This document shows positions 1-13,339 of a stretch of 64,000 nucleotides of DNA, piece by piece (the first letter of the stretch is position 1; the number at the start of each line of letters is the position of its first letter). The notes beneath the pieces were generated by a model that was given only the letters and a program-made list of their open reading frames with translations, did not search any database and was not told the DNA's origin. The translations under genes and the position numbers were made by a program. The stretch comes from Sodiomyces alkalinus F11 (Eukaryota; Ascomycota; Sordariomycetes; Glomerellales; Plectosphaerellaceae), in NCBI RefSeq assembly GCF_003711515.1, contig NW_021167079.1, positions 3,565,185 to 3,629,184 of the forward strand. Direction: 5' to 3'.

Positions 1-649
1 CCTCTTGTTAAGGACCTTATCACTCTTATTAAGATAAGATAATATATATAATAACCTAGCTAGTATGTAGAATACTTATAGGATTTTCTCGCTAGACGAT
101 TAGTTCGAAGAACCTTTCCCTAAATACCCTAAACGCCCCGATCCTATTATTATTATTCGCCTACCCCCTTATACTTACACCTAAAACACTATAGATACTT
201 AGACTTAGTATCGTAAGCCTACCCCCGTTATCGTTATTAGCGACTCCGACGATAAGGCTGCCTCGCCGGCTATCCCTCCTATTCACACACCCGCCACTTC
301 TACCGCCCCTAATTAGGGGAACCACGATATCGGGGCTACGGCCTTACCTCCGCCCGCTCCTAGGCCGACTACTATATCTGCCGCGGCTCCGACTACTATT
401 TCGATAACTACCCCTGGATCTACCCCTAGTACTGCCCCTAGATTAGCCTTTAGATCTACCCCTACCTATAAATCGACTACTACCCCTGCCTAGCCTATCT
501 TTACTGCCTAGCCCGCTTCGAACGCTTCCCCTACTACCGCTAAAGACCTAATTAAGCTACTATAAGCCCCAATAAGCCGTGACCGAGAAAGCACTATTAC
601 CGAGGTCGTTAAAGCCCTGCCCCCTACCACTACTATATTAAGAGCACCC

Positions 650-1990
650 CTACATTCCCTCGCTACTAGAGCTCCCCGCTTTAGTGGTAAGTTTCACTCT
701 ACGTTCCTTTAGTAGTATAATAACTACACTAAGCTTAACCGCCTTAGTAAAGCCGATAAGATCACCTACGTTAACCTATACACGGCTACGGCTATTCGTC
801 CCGCTATCGAACGCCTAATTAGAGAAGTTTAAGCCGATAAGGGTAGTTAGTCTAATCTAGTTAGGAAGCTTATTAAGGAGTTCTCTTATTTAGATCCTAA
901 CTACTAACTTAACTTCTCTTATAAGGTTTATTAGCTTCGGGTAAAGCATAAAACGTATAAGATTAATAGTGTTCGTTAGGTTAGGGACTTACTATAGTAA
1001 ATTACTATCTAAAAGGCTAAGGCCGAGCGAGTTTAAGGCACTTCTATTAAGGACTCCGAGCTTTACGGTATTATCCTTACTATTCTATATAGGGATATCT
1101 ATATATTGATCGCTAATAACCTTAAGATTCGAGGCACTAACCTAAGAAAGATAGTTAAGAGCTATAGGCTGCTTTCGGAACTACTACGCGAGTAGTCTAC
1201 GGATATCTAGGAAGCGGAGGGTAAGTCTATAGATAAGGACGCTATACTAAGTATAGCTAAGTCTAATTAGCCTAATAGTACTACTTACTAGCCCACGATC
1301 TTAAGGCGGCCTACTATAGTCTAGGAGTCTATAGCCTCTTAATCGGATATAGATAAGCTCGCCGACCTCCTCGAGAAGTATACTATTTCCCTTATTTACG
1401 ATAAAGCTAAAGGCGTTAGGGGCACCGTTACCTAAATACTCGCCCTATCTAAGAGGATAGGCACGGAGAAGGTCTAAGCCCTCCTCGCCACAAAGTCTAA
1501 TCTGAAGAACGCCTTTTATACCGTCTTTAAGCACGCCCCTTAGCCTACGATAACTACTTTAATACACTTTACCGCCCCTAATCAGGCTAATAGTACCGCA
1601 TCCTAGCCTAATAACGCCTAGTACACCGAGGAGATCTACTATAAAGGACCCCGCCCTAGATATACTAATTGATATAATGATAGCCGCCCGCCCTAGTAAC
1701 ACGATAACCGCCTAGGATAGCAGAGAGGTGCTGTTACGACGGCTTCCGGTCCTCTATAGTATAGCGGACGATAAGGGACTAGCGTTAAGGTTTTAGTTTA
1801 AAATAAGAAGAGGATATTAACTAAAGAGCAGTAACTATCGTTCGTAGTGGTCTAGTCGTAGTTACGTCGTAAAGACTAGGCGTCTTCTTTATAAGGTAGG
1901 TTTAAGCGTAGAATAGTAGTCCAGGTGAAGACTTAGATTGATCGATGTCTTGTTCTCTAGTAGAAGTAAGACCTAAGATACTCTGGTATA
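650..1990 (+). pseudogene. gag-like reading frame of the Ty3/gypsy element, RIP-inactivated
   Basis: One frame stays free of stops other than RIP-type TAA/TAG for more than 400 codons. The translation is rich in Lys, Leu, Gln and Arg and looks like a capsid protein (stretches such as KADKITYVNLYTATAIRP). I see no clear CCHC knuckle. Assignment to gag rests on its place upstream of protease and RT and on composition, so it is an inference. Confidence 0.5.
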
Positions 1991-2172
1991 TATATACGCT
2001 CCTATTCCCTGGATCGATATTCTTCTGTTATAATCCTCCTAGGATCGTAGGTTATTCTGGATGATCTATCCGGATTATAGAGATTATCCATTGAGTCCTT
2101 TGATCTAGTGGTCACGTGTCTTCGCACGTGACCCTCTGAATCCGCTTATCCTTCCTTTGCCATGTTCGTACC

Positions 2173-2266
2173 TAAGGCTCAGGGTTCCGCAGTAGGCCTG
2201 TTCTCGGGCCTTGTTTTGCTTAAGGCTCAGGGTTCCGCAGTAGGCCTGTTCTCGGGCCTTGTTTTG
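2173..2266 (+). repeat. 48-bp direct tandem duplication in a RIP-poor patch
   Basis: Two copies of a 48-bp unit abut (2173-2220 and 2221-2266, the second lacking its last two bases) with no mismatch. The unit is a multiple of three and one frame stays open across both copies. The surrounding patch, about 1915-2290, keeps many CA and TG dinucleotides, unlike the sequence on both sides. Confidence 0.9.
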
Positions 2267-3439
2267 TTGGCCGTAGCAGGTGCCTAGAATAACGGCTAGC
2301 CCCCGCTAGCTCGCTACTACTACTACGGCTAAAAAGGGTATAGGAGAGATAATTACCCTATCCTAATCCACGATAACGCCTATAACCTAGTTAAGTAGTA
2401 GTTCCCCGCGTATTTAGTTATAGATTAGACCGGTATTTAGGTAGCCTGCCTAAAGAGCGAGCTACGAGTTAACGAGTACTACCTATACCAACGCCTTATA
2501 CTATATTAGCTAGCCACTAAGCTCTATAGCCGATTTAAGGAGCTCGTAGACCTTTATATTAAGACCTTCTAGCCCGTTACCCTCCCCTATAAGACTAATA
2601 AGACTAATAGGCTTATGATTAAGTATATAGTTAAGTAGGCATAGAAGTAGTAGACCGGTTAGAGTGGTTAGGCCACCTAAACCACTTAAGCCTTAAGGGT
2701 CACTACGGTCACGGGATCCATTAACTTTATTACTACTAGAGTATATACTACGTCTATATCTTATTATACTTCGACCGACCCTTAGGACCCTCTTCGTACT
2801 ACTAGGAGCGGTAGAATTAGTAAACCCACGCTAAAAATAGCTGGTTCCCCTAATCAGGGCGTTTAATAGACACTAACGACTCCGGAAAGCTTCTAAAGGG
2901 TTATAAAGATAGTTAATAATACCGATATTGATAATAGTCTAACCCCTAATTTAATAGCCCCTATATCTAGACCTACTACCACCTCGACCACTACTCGGTC
3001 TATCTTATAAGCCTCGGCTTAAAAGGATACCCTTAACTTATTTAACTAGGAGGCCGTTATATAGAAGGTCCATGAGAAGAGCCTAAAGCACCTTTTAAAG
3101 ATAGAGGTTAAGGTTCCTATAGTTTACCTCCTCTTTACTAATAAAGCTATTCTCGCGGACTACGAGGAGACGCTAAGGTTAATCGGTAGCCAGGTAAAGC
3201 CTTATACGGTTATCCGCTTAACCCTTAAAAAGGCCTTTTCTATAGACTTCTGACCCTTAGGACCCGAACGTTCTGTATAGTTTACGAATACCGCGACCGC
3301 TACCCCTACGCCTAATAGTGCCCTATCTATTACGCCCGCCTCGACGATTAATAAACTAAAGCCTCCTACTATTTACGCGAAGTATATAACGATACGGGTT
3401 AGCCTAACTAAGCGAATAGCTAAGGCCTACCCTACGGAG

Positions 3440-3790
3440 GACCGGTTTTACGTAGTTATTAATATAGGAGCCGTCTTGGATACTATCCGGCTAGACCTTA
3501 TAGAGAAGCTAGGATTACGGGGCTATATCGGTAAAAGTAATATCGCGATTAAGGGGATTAACGATATAGATAGGGTAAATTACACAGGATATCTAAAAGA
3601 GCACCTCTAAGTCGGGGACTAGTATAGGAAAGTCTATTTTATATTAATCGAGGGAATAGGGCCTGGGATACTTCTTAGCCTACTATTCTTACTTAATAGT
3701 TATGCCTCTTTCACCTATAAGCACGGATAGATCGATATAGACTTTGCCTACGGGGATACCCGTATTATTATCCTTATCGCTAGTAGAGAA
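3440..3790 (+). pseudogene. Retroelement aspartic protease region
   Basis: The frame reads FYVVINIGAVLDTIRLDL. The first part lies where retropepsins have hydrophobic-Asp-Thr-Gly-Ala; here the codons are AAT and ATA, each one CpA/TpG transition from GAT and ACA, so the active-site Asp is inferred to have been lost by RIP. A hydrophobic segment at about 3660-3720 fits the second half of the fold. It sits directly upstream of RT, as in Ty3/gypsy pol. Confidence 0.6.
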
Positions 3791-4679
3791 TAGGTTTACG
3801 ACCGCCCTTATAAATAAAGCTAGCCTAAGTTTAAAAAGGAGGAGAAGCGTTAAGAGGAGGAGGATTTAATCGATCTAAGTATCGGATAGTAGGGGGAGGA
3901 CGGCGTCCTTTATAGTTAGTCCGGGGCTACTACCTTAATATTAAGTAATAATAGGACTAGCGGTTCGCCCGACTAAGGGGCGAAAAAGAAGGAGGAGGCG
4001 AGGGAGGAGAAGGAGAAAGAGAAGAAAAAGAAAAGCGACGACGATATTTTCTTTTATTTAAATAATAAGGACGCTATTACTTTAGTAGCCTTCCTCTTTA
4101 CGGAGGAGGTAAAGCCCCTAATAAAGAGAATTTATATAGCCTTAAAGGCGATACCACGAAATTAGGGCCGAGGATATAAGAGGTGTATTGCGGAGGCTCC
4201 CTATATAATAACTATAACTATATAATAATAACTAATTCACACTAACCACTTATCCTTTTCGGCTTTTCTATACTACTATTAGCCTAATCACCCTAATAGC
4301 CTCTTAGTTTCGTATTTTCGAAAGGACTGGATAATATAGGATAATTCCTAGATAAGAGCGCTCGAAGCTCTAAAAAAAGAGGAGGATAGAATTACTAGTA
4401 TAGCCGCAGTTATAACGAAGAGGCTATAATAGCCTAAGAGGAGGAAGTTCTAAGATCTTATTAAAGAAACGCACTATCCTCCTAATCCCGAAGGCGTCTT
4501 TACTATATAGAAGCCTAAGGCTCTTAAGGTTCACCCTCTTAACGACGTTCCGTCTAATAGAAGTATCCCCGATAAAGACCCCTACTAGAAGAAGAATATC
4601 CTCGTAGAAATTAAAGAGGAAGACTAGGAGCTAGAAGACGAGCGGTTTATTGGCCTAATTATACCGAAGTTTTCTAAAG

Positions 4680-7100
4680 TTATACCCCGTTCACGCCTTA
4701 TACCCGAAAGACTCGACGCTATCCTAAAGACCGTCGACTACTTAAGCCCTAAGGAAAAGGAGCTCCTAATAAAGGTCCTCCTAAACCGCGAGGTAGCTAT
4801 TATATAGGAATAGACTAAGTACGGCCGCCTTAATAAACGGGTAGCCCCTCTATAGAAGATTCGAGCGGTTGCTTATAAGGCGTGGTAGGCGAAGGGGATC
4901 CCTATCCCTAAGGCTCTAAAGTCTATAATCGTGCAGATAATAAAGGACCGCCTTAAGAAAGGTATAATCGAGGAGAGCCACGTAGCCTATCGTAACCCCT
5001 AGTTCTTAGTTAAGAAGAAGGATAGTAATATACGGCTTATTAACTCGGCTACTAAGATTAATATATTAACCCTTTAAGATACCTTTATACCGCTTAGGGC
5101 CGATAAGTTCTCCGAGGATTTCGCTATATATAAGCTTATATCCCTCTTAGACCTCTTTTCCGACTACGATCAGGTTACCCTTAACGAGGAGTCTCGAGAT
5201 CTAACCACCTTTACGACTATTATTAGACTCTTTAGAATATATACCCTTCCCTAGGGGGCTACTAACTTAGTAGCCTAGTTTATACGTATTATAACCCGTA
5301 TCCTTTACGACCTTATTCCTTAGTGCTATAGACTCTTTATTAACGATAGTATAGTAAAAGGACCGATAACTACCTATAAGAATACCCTAATTAGATTAGG
5401 AATTCCTCGTTTTATAGCTAAGTATATCGCTAATATTGATAAAGCGCTTCTTAACGTAGAGCTAGTAGGAGGTATTATCACGGGTATTAAAAGCTAGTAG
5501 TATTAGAAAGCAGCCACTATTATAGGCTACGTCTACGGTACTAATAGTTATTCCCCTAAGTAGGCTGAAATCGCGAAGGTCTAAGAGTAGGAAAAGTATA
5601 ATACGGTCTTTAATATTCGTTCGTTCCTCGGTCTCGCTACCTTTTACCGAGTCTAGATTTATAAGTTCGCTATTATCGCTAGGCCCCTAACCGACCTGCT
5701 ACGGAAGAATATTACCTTTAAGTGAGAGGAGCCTTAATAATACGCTATAGACGTCCTCAAGAAAGCCCTTACCACTACCCCTATCCTAATCACTATCTAG
5801 TACGGCGAAGGTATAGGGATTATCTACGTTATTATCGACGCCAATACGGATAGATAGGGTAGAATCCTCGGATAGTACGTTAAGGATAAAAAAGCTATAG
5901 CACGATATAAAAGCGGATAATAGTCTCCTATGGAGAGGGTCTATAATACTAGTAAGCTAAAGCTAAGGGGAGTCCTAAAGACCCTTCGGCGCCTATATAA
6001 CTACCTCTATAGGGTTTACTTTATCCTTAAGACTAATAACTAAGCCCATTTATCCTAGTTAAAAGGATCTACTACTAACCTCCCTAGTACCTTAATTACC
6101 CGATAGCTTCCCCGGATCCCGCTCTTCGACTTTAACGTTAAGTATATTAAAGGATCTAAGAATACTACAGCCGATAGACTCTCTCGGATACCCGGAATAC
6201 CCTCTAATTAGGCTAACGACGATACCGAAGGAGATCTAAACGATTTCGTGGATAATAGAATCTTCCTCACGGAAGCCGAGAAGCAGTTCGATAACCCTAC
6301 CCTAGCTAATAATATCCTCGATAAGGACCTTACCTAGAATCAGTTTTCCCGATAAGTAGCCACCTTTTTAACGACCTTTCGCGTGCCTAGAGGAATAGAT
6401 CCTAAGAAAGCCCGAAGAGTTAAAGATAGAGTTACCCGTGTATTCCTTAAGGATAGACTGCTATAGACCCGAGTAACTAAGGCCGATTCGACCCCTAAGC
6501 GCTAGATTAACGATAAGGACGCCTAGGTTAACCTAATTACGAGAACCCACGACGAATCAGGATACTAAGGAAGGCAGGGCACTTATTATCGCCTCACCGC
6601 TAACTACTTCTAGGATAGTATCTATAAGAGTATCTAGAGGTTTATCGAGTCCTATTCTAAATACTAGGCCCGCTATAGCCGTTCCTAGGAGGACCCCCTA
6701 ATCGTAATAAGCCTACTCGAAACCGCCCTCCCTTTTGCCTAGGTTAGCCTAGATATTTAATATCTTTAAGCGTAGTATCTTATAGAGGCCCGCTATATAT
6801 TTATAGCTTAGGTTAAGGCCCGACCCCTAAAGAAGAATACGTCTAAGGCTATTACCTTATTCCTATAGGAAGATATAATCTATAGGTATAAGCTTTATAT
6901 AATTCTCCTTATTGATAGAGGTCTAGAGAATAAGAGTTATATAATTAAGCTAAACCGTCGCTATAAGATTACTCGAAAGCTCGCCTTAGCTTATTACCCA
7001 CGCTCTGTCTATCTAGTCGAAGCTTTACCCTAAAGCCCTTTACGAGATCCTCTTAATAGTCCTTTTCGCTAACCGTATAACGGGAAGAGCTTCTACTAGC
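4680..7100 (+). pseudogene. Ty3/gypsy pol: reverse transcriptase, RNase H, integrase
   Basis: The RT part reads VAYRNPQFLVKKKD, then LISLLDLFSDYDQVTL and TLPQGATNLVAQF. The catalytic box at 5336-5347 reads F-I-N-D-S where F-x-D-D is expected; Asn is one TG-to-TA change from Asp. The thumb (RSFLGLATFYR) and RNase H follow (IDANTDRQGRILGQYV, then KYIKGSKNTTADRLSRIP). The integrase zinc site at 6540-6680 has GYQG in place of GHQG and KYQAR in place of KCQ-type residues, again RIP-type losses. The RT-RNaseH-IN order marks Ty3/gypsy rather than copia. Dead by many stops. Confidence 0.9.
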
Positions 7101-7999
7101 CGTGCCCCTTTCTTCCTTCTATATAGCTATAAGGCTATTACCCCGATTAAGACGACCTACCTAACCTAGAGAGTATTAGACTAGGGCCGCGTTAAAACCC
7201 CTAAGAATAAGATAATACTTCGTTTAAGGGCTTTTACCTAGCTTAATACCGACCGACGTGCTGCTATTACTATAATCACTAAATAATAAGGGCGACGAAT
7301 AGCCTATATTAACGCTAGCCGTGCCCGAGTACTCCGTAAGTAAAGGCTATAAGTTAAGGATCTTATACTAGTTTATAATACTAAGAAAGCTATTACTATA
7401 AGCCGTAAGGCTAAGCTTAACTACCGCTAGAACGGCCTATATCGTATCCGGAAGGCTAATCACGATAATAAATCCTTTATCCTTAAGACTCTTACTAGGG
7501 AAGAACTAAAAGGGATTACTTTTACTGCTAACCGCCTAAAGAAGTTTATCTAAAACGACGATAGGCACTAGGAGCCTAAGGACTAGACTATACTTAAACG
7601 GGACTATAGCGAGGAGCTTAAGATTATATACCCTGCCCGAGAAGCGCATATCACCGAAGAAGTCACCGAAGCACCCCTTTTACCTAGCGAGGACCCTAAG
7701 GAAGATCCTAAGGCTAAGGATAATATTAGTTGCCCTAATTATACTATTACCGATATTTTACGCCGCTCCGAGAGACTAAGAGAGTTATTAGGGGAGTATT
7801 TTACGAAGCTAGAAGAAGAGTTAAAAAAGGTAAGGGAGTTTAGTACCGTTAAGGTGCAGATTCTATAGCGCCTAGACTTTAACCCGAGTAAGTACGAGAA
7901 TTATACTAGCGAGCTATATTTTATTCCTTACTATTATTGTCCCTAATTTCCTTTATTTTTAAAGCCTATACTGGCTAGGAGGCTAGCGTGTAGTCTTAG

Positions 8000-10900
8000 G
8001 GCTAAGGGTAAATAAAGCTAAGTCTGTTATCCACTCAGAGTCGCGATATACGCTAGTATAAAAGGCGTAAACCTATAAATAATCTTCCTAACCGCTATCC
8101 TAGTCCGTTTCTTTTTTAAACTTTTACCTTTATTACCCTAATTAGAAGAACTATCAACCTATCCGGACTTATTTCCCCGATTAGAAGACTTTTCCCTATA
8201 TTTATTATTGATTATATTTATAAGTAAGCCTAACTCCGTGGACGTTATAGAGATATACCACTATATACTCTCTTTTCTATAATAAATATAGGTTTCTTTT
8301 ATTATAATCTTAAATTCTTTACTTCTATTCCCCTAATCACTATATACTTTATCGGACCCAAACTAAATTATACCTGGTTTAATATAAGCTGCCTATTCTG
8401 CGAAAGGGAGTTATAGTAGGGAATAACTAGTATAGGGATAGTTACTAAGAGTATAATATAATCGAGAGAAATACCGTTAAAGGCAGTAAGCCGTAAATAG
8501 TAAATCCCTCCTTTATTAATCCTAGTACTAGTAACTTATTAAGTTATTACGTTAATCTTAATAGCCTGATTTTAAAAGTATAAAAGCCCTCTTCTTTCCA
8601 CGGCTTAAAGCCCCTTTTCCTTATCTCTATTACTAATCGCTCTCCCTATTACGGATATTATACCCCTATTCCCCTAACCACGCCTATATATATTACCCTT
8701 AAACCTACTATACGTAAGGTCCTCGTCCAGAAAGAAAAGACTGATACTATACCTATCACCAGAAGAGCAAGTTCAAGACACTAAGCCAACGGCGTTAAGA
8801 GCCCCGCTAGAAAAACCCCTATAAAAGAAAAACGTAATATTACGACGACGGCGATAATAATAATGAAATCCGGAAAATCCGGGGATTCCCTAGCTTTATT
8901 AGCCTAATTAAGCGACTACCGGCCGTTACTTATAAATCTTATTCTTCTTATAAGGGCTTTATCGGTAAATAGGCCTATAGAGTCTACTCGTGTAGAGTAG
9001 AAAACGGATTATTATAAAGAGAAGGAAAAGAGACAAAGATAAGCCACGAAGAAGACCTCCTTTTATACCCGTTTTCTCCTAATCTTACTACCCTACCCTG
9101 CTTTCCTATATAACGGCTCTTTCTCCCCCTTAACTACGCGGGCGACTTAGGCTTAGAAGCTTATTTCGTCATAATTCACTACCCATTAGCTAATCCAGCC
9201 CCGACTACTTTATTTAGTCGTAACCACGCCCCTATTCCCCAAATCACCGTAAAAGACGCCTATTCCCTCCCTTCTTTTACTCCTAAACCGGTCCTTCCTT
9301 ATAGTCCTTATACTTAGGGATATATACCTTAATTTCCCTACCCTAAATATAAGCCCCTACGGGAAGAGAGATCCGATAATATTTAATAGTCTCCCCCTTC
9401 TAATACTAAGCGCTATCCTTAACCCTTTAGTAGTGGCTATCTAGTTTAGTCTAATACCGATATATTAGAGCTAGAACTATAGCCGGGATACTATCTCGAG
9501 CTAGGAGATCTTAACCTCCCGAAGCATCGCGTTACTAGCGAGCCACCTATAAATAAATAGCCTTTATATTAATAATATAAACGCTACGCCGAGGTAATTA
9601 TAAAGGTTGGTGACTATCGTTATAAATCGACTAAGGTAGTATTATACTCTGCTTAGGAGAAGGATTAAGGTAGTTAATACCGGGATACTTATCGTCTAGC
9701 TAAGAGACCTCTTAATCACCCTATTAAAACTATCTTTAAAGGGTATCGTTATAATACGTGTAAGCAGACTCGTGAAATTAGTAGTTAGCGTAGTCCGGGA
9801 ACTCCTCGCTCCTCTAAATCGACACGTACTCGAAAAAGGGGTATAGAATCTTATTATTAACCCGATTAGTCATAGCTATCTAATATTCCTTATAGTACTA
9901 GTAGGGGACCTTATTAACGGTGCCGTATACCTAGATTAAAAGTGCCCTAGTAGTATAAGGCCTTAAGATAATCTTTATAAGATATTGCCTCTAAAGGCTA
10001 GCTATATCCTTCGCTATAGAGATTCGACGACAGAAAAGAGGGGAGCCGTTACTAGCCTTTATATTTATAAATAAGCTAACCTCGACGTCCCTAAGGTTAA
10101 GAAAGGCATTCTAGACCCGCCTAGTAATAGCCGCCTTACTTTTACCAGGAATTAATAACTATAGGAAGTCTAACTCGATATATAATAAACCACCCTTACT
10201 AGCCACTTTATATTAGCCGAGATAGGAGTTCACCTATAGGTTATTAGTCTCTTTATAACCCGATTAGGGCAACCTACGTAAGGAATTAATAAAAACCTAC
10301 CACTATATCTATTAGGGTTACCCTAAAGGAGTACTCCTTACGGGTTTTAAGGGGTAAATAAGCCGCTGGCCAGAACCACGGCGTTAGCTTAATAGACTAC
10401 TAATAGGTAACGGCCTTCTTTCTTTTATAAGACTCCGTCTCGTTAAGTATACTAATTAGCCGTTTAGTTGTTATTATTACTGTTATTAGATTATTATAAG
10501 TGTAAGTAGCGGTTATATTCGTATCTGCCTGGATATTATGATAGGAAAAGAAAAGAAGAAGAAAAGGAGGGATACCGCTAGAAAGCTCGCCCTTTATACT
10601 CGAGGGATCGAGCGATTAAGGGGGCTATAAGCCTTATTACTACTATAAATTATAAAGACGGCTATTTAGTTAAAGCAGTTATAAAAGGGCCTTTACCTGC
10701 TACGGCCTAAAGGAGGGGTAATTTACTATTTCCCCATTTAGATCCCTTATTCCTAAGTCACGGCTACGCCTATAACTAAATAACGCAGGAGCTATGTCGT
10801 CTAATCTTTTCGACTAATTAGAGCCCGGATTTTAATATCTTTTTCCTAATCGGGAACCTTCCCGTCGGGTTAAAGAAGTTATTATCGTAGTGACTAAGGC

Positions 10901-11275
10901 ACGCCTCCTTTAACTAACCGAAAAGACTCCTTTATAGGTAGTAACTAAGTAGTAACGCCTACTATAAAGGAACCCTTAAAGAGAAGCCTATCACGGAAGA
11001 AGGCACTTTTAAGCTTATTAGAGGAGGATAAATATCCCTTAACCTTAAGGTCTAAGGATCTCTTTTCCTCTCTCTTCCACTCTTTAGTTTTCGACTAGCC
11101 TTTACCCTCGGATATCACCCGTAACCACTAACCTCTATTATATAAGCAACGACGTTTTCTTTTTCTTTTTAACTCCCTTTAACGCCCCTAGATCTAATCA
11201 GGCTAACTAGCCGTAGTTTATACTTATAGTAGCTCTCGTTTCCTCTTAGCACCCCCTTTTCCCCCTCTTATTATA
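8000..11275. repeat. RIP-mutated repeat with no domain recognised
   Basis: Dense TA and very few CA or TG show that this was repetitive DNA hit by RIP. I tried plus-strand frames around 8800-10500 and found no retroelement or transposase motif I could defend; a stretch near 9590-9900 keeps a long plus frame apart from RIP-type stops (reading KGYRYNTCKQTREISSQRS) but is unrecognised. It may belong to the element that carries the Ulp1-like frame downstream. Confidence 0.5.
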
Positions 11276-13330
11276 TACGTTACTACCGCTATAACTAACT
11301 ATCAGGCTATAGCCCCTATAGGGAACTTACTTAAGCGGTATATTCACCCTAAAGCACGCGTAGTTATTAAGTCTCGCACTAAGAGCCGCGTAGAATATAT
11401 TTCTAAGAAGAGCAGATAGGCTTTTCCCTTAACCGGCCTCCTTTACTGTCTATTCGACGTATCTAATAATAACCCTCTTTTCTTTAGGTTCGCTATAGGC
11501 GATAAGGCTAACTAATAGGCTATCTAATAGCTTTTAGAAAGCGAGGAAGGGGAGTATTTAGGGGGAGAAGCTACGGATAAAGTAACCCAGTTAACACTAA
11601 TAGTAAAGGTCCGTAGGGATAGCGTTATATTAGCCCGAATAGCCTTATTTACTGCCTAAAGAGTATATAATAACGTCTCTAAGAATAAGTAATTAGGAAA
11701 GTCCACCCTAGAAGATCTAATTAGGGTAATAACTACTAGGCAGATTAGGGATTCTAGGCCTAAGGTTTAGATTAATAACGTCGACTTATAGGGATATAAC
11801 GCGAAGAAACGGAAGTATAACTACCTGGATATTAGCGATAGGGACCTTTTCCGTATTATAACGAGTAGACTAATCCCCTTTATATATTATATTAGAGGTA
11901 ACCACTTCGTCGGCCTGATTTTAGATTAAGAAACCTGGGTTATATACGTATATAATAGTATATAGCTTAACGGAGGAGCTAAGAAGCGTCTACTAAAGAG
12001 CTTCCGAGGAGTTATAAGTTAGCTACGGTATATTAAGGCGCCTAAGGAGGCTATAGATAGCCTAATCAGGAAATTCTATATTATCTCCGGACCCTAGTAG
12101 AAAGACACGTATTCGTGTAGTCTATTTATTAGTGAATAGATTCATTCTATTATTTAGGAGGGTTACTTATTTCCTGTATCCTTTAGGCTATATCGGCTAT
12201 AGGACGGACACTATTATACTACCGATAACGCCAGTTATAGATAGTATATCCGGTATAGTTAGTTAAGCTATATAGGCAAACTCTTCGGCTTCGGCCACTA
12301 GCCCGAGCTAGCTTTTAAGCAACCTACCCCGACACCTAACCCAGCTCCTACTACTACTCCCGTTATAACCTCCTCCTATAATCTGCCTAAGATAACGGGT
12401 TTTAAGCCTATTAATAAGAAATAAACGCCCGTTAACCCGCCTACGGGACCGAAGACACTAAAGACGCCTAAAGCGCCCGAGACCCCTTAAACGACTAAGT
12501 AGAAGTCCCCTTCCCCTAATTAGGGACTAACTAAAGTCCCGACGTTTAATAAGGATAATAGCGGCGCGTTCCTAGAACTAGGTAACCTTAAGCTTACCAC
12601 CCCTAAGTATAAGAAGGTTACTAAGAAATACACGCCCCTAGCTACCGAACCCTCTCCTATTATAATACCGCCTAAGTCTTCTAAAGCCTAAGCCCCTACC
12701 GGTTCCCCTAATTAGAAGAAGATAGAGCTAAAGAAGTAGCCGTAGCCCGCTCCTATTAAGATTAGTTCGGCTACTAGCTACTACACGCATAAGAGAGAGG
12801 ACCTCGTTAATTTTACCGTAAGGACCGATATATAGAGTAAGTAGGAGAAGGATTAGGCGTACTAAGGTCGTAGTCTAAAGATAGCTTGTAGCCTGCTATT
12901 CTATAGGCTAATTAAGATAAGGAATATACCGTTTAGACCGAGTAACTATAGCCGGGAGGATTAAGTCTAATCGTTTAATAACCCCTATAGAGCCGCCTTA
13001 TAGGATACCGCTACTAATAGTAGTAAGTATCTCCCGCTATCGCGAGGAGTGGAATAGGGAGGATAGCGTTATTATAGTGCCGCTATTAAGTAGGAAGCGG
13101 ATAAGGCTACTACTAATTAAGAGCCTAAAAAGGCTAATAAGCCGGACTATATAGTCGGAGGAAAGACTTTACGAAAGCGTAAGTAAAGGTAGATATAGAG
13201 GATTAAATAAGGGACGTCTTAAGGATATAGCTAATAAAGATAGTAAGGGTACGGTATATACGGAGGAACCAAAACTAAGAGGATCCCTAATTAGGTATAC
13301 GTAGAGGATAGGGTGATTAGAGGAATAAGG
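11276..13330 (+). pseudogene. Ulp1-like (C48) cysteine protease gene, RIP-inactivated
   Basis: A single plus-strand frame runs about 680 codons, broken only by TAA/TAG at likely former Gln/Trp codons, with no frameshift. Around 11850-12260 it matches the Ulp1/SENP C48 fold: His at 11903-11905 (NHFVGLILD), the acidic-position codon at 11954-11956 (YVYNS, Asn one TG-to-TA step from Asp), the Gln position at 12098-12100 (now TAG) and the Cys at 12116-12118, giving the family's Q-x5-C spacing (KDTYSC); the Gly usually after that Cys is now Ser. A long Pro/Thr/Lys-rich segment follows (12300-12780), then a basic C-terminal part. The family cleaves SUMO-like modifiers. In fungi Ulp1-like domains are often found in repeated DNA, including KDZ-type DNA transposons, but I saw no transposase here. 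Host origin is less likely. Confidence 0.65.
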
Positions 13331-13339
13331 GTGTACGAT

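Larger units (their letters stand above)
1..8000 (+). mobile_element. Decayed Ty3/gypsy retrotransposon, left end outside window
   Basis: Read through its stop codons, the plus strand gives retroelement domains in Ty3/gypsy order: gag-like protein (about 650-1990), aspartic protease (about 3440-3560), reverse transcriptase (4680-5560), RNase H (5720-6190) and integrase (6540-7100). Almost every in-frame stop is TAA or TAG where Gln or Trp is expected, as RIP makes. No LTR pair could be placed; the left end is outside the window and the right edge near 8000 is a guess from the loss of recognisable coding. The element cannot encode protein now. Confidence 0.85.
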
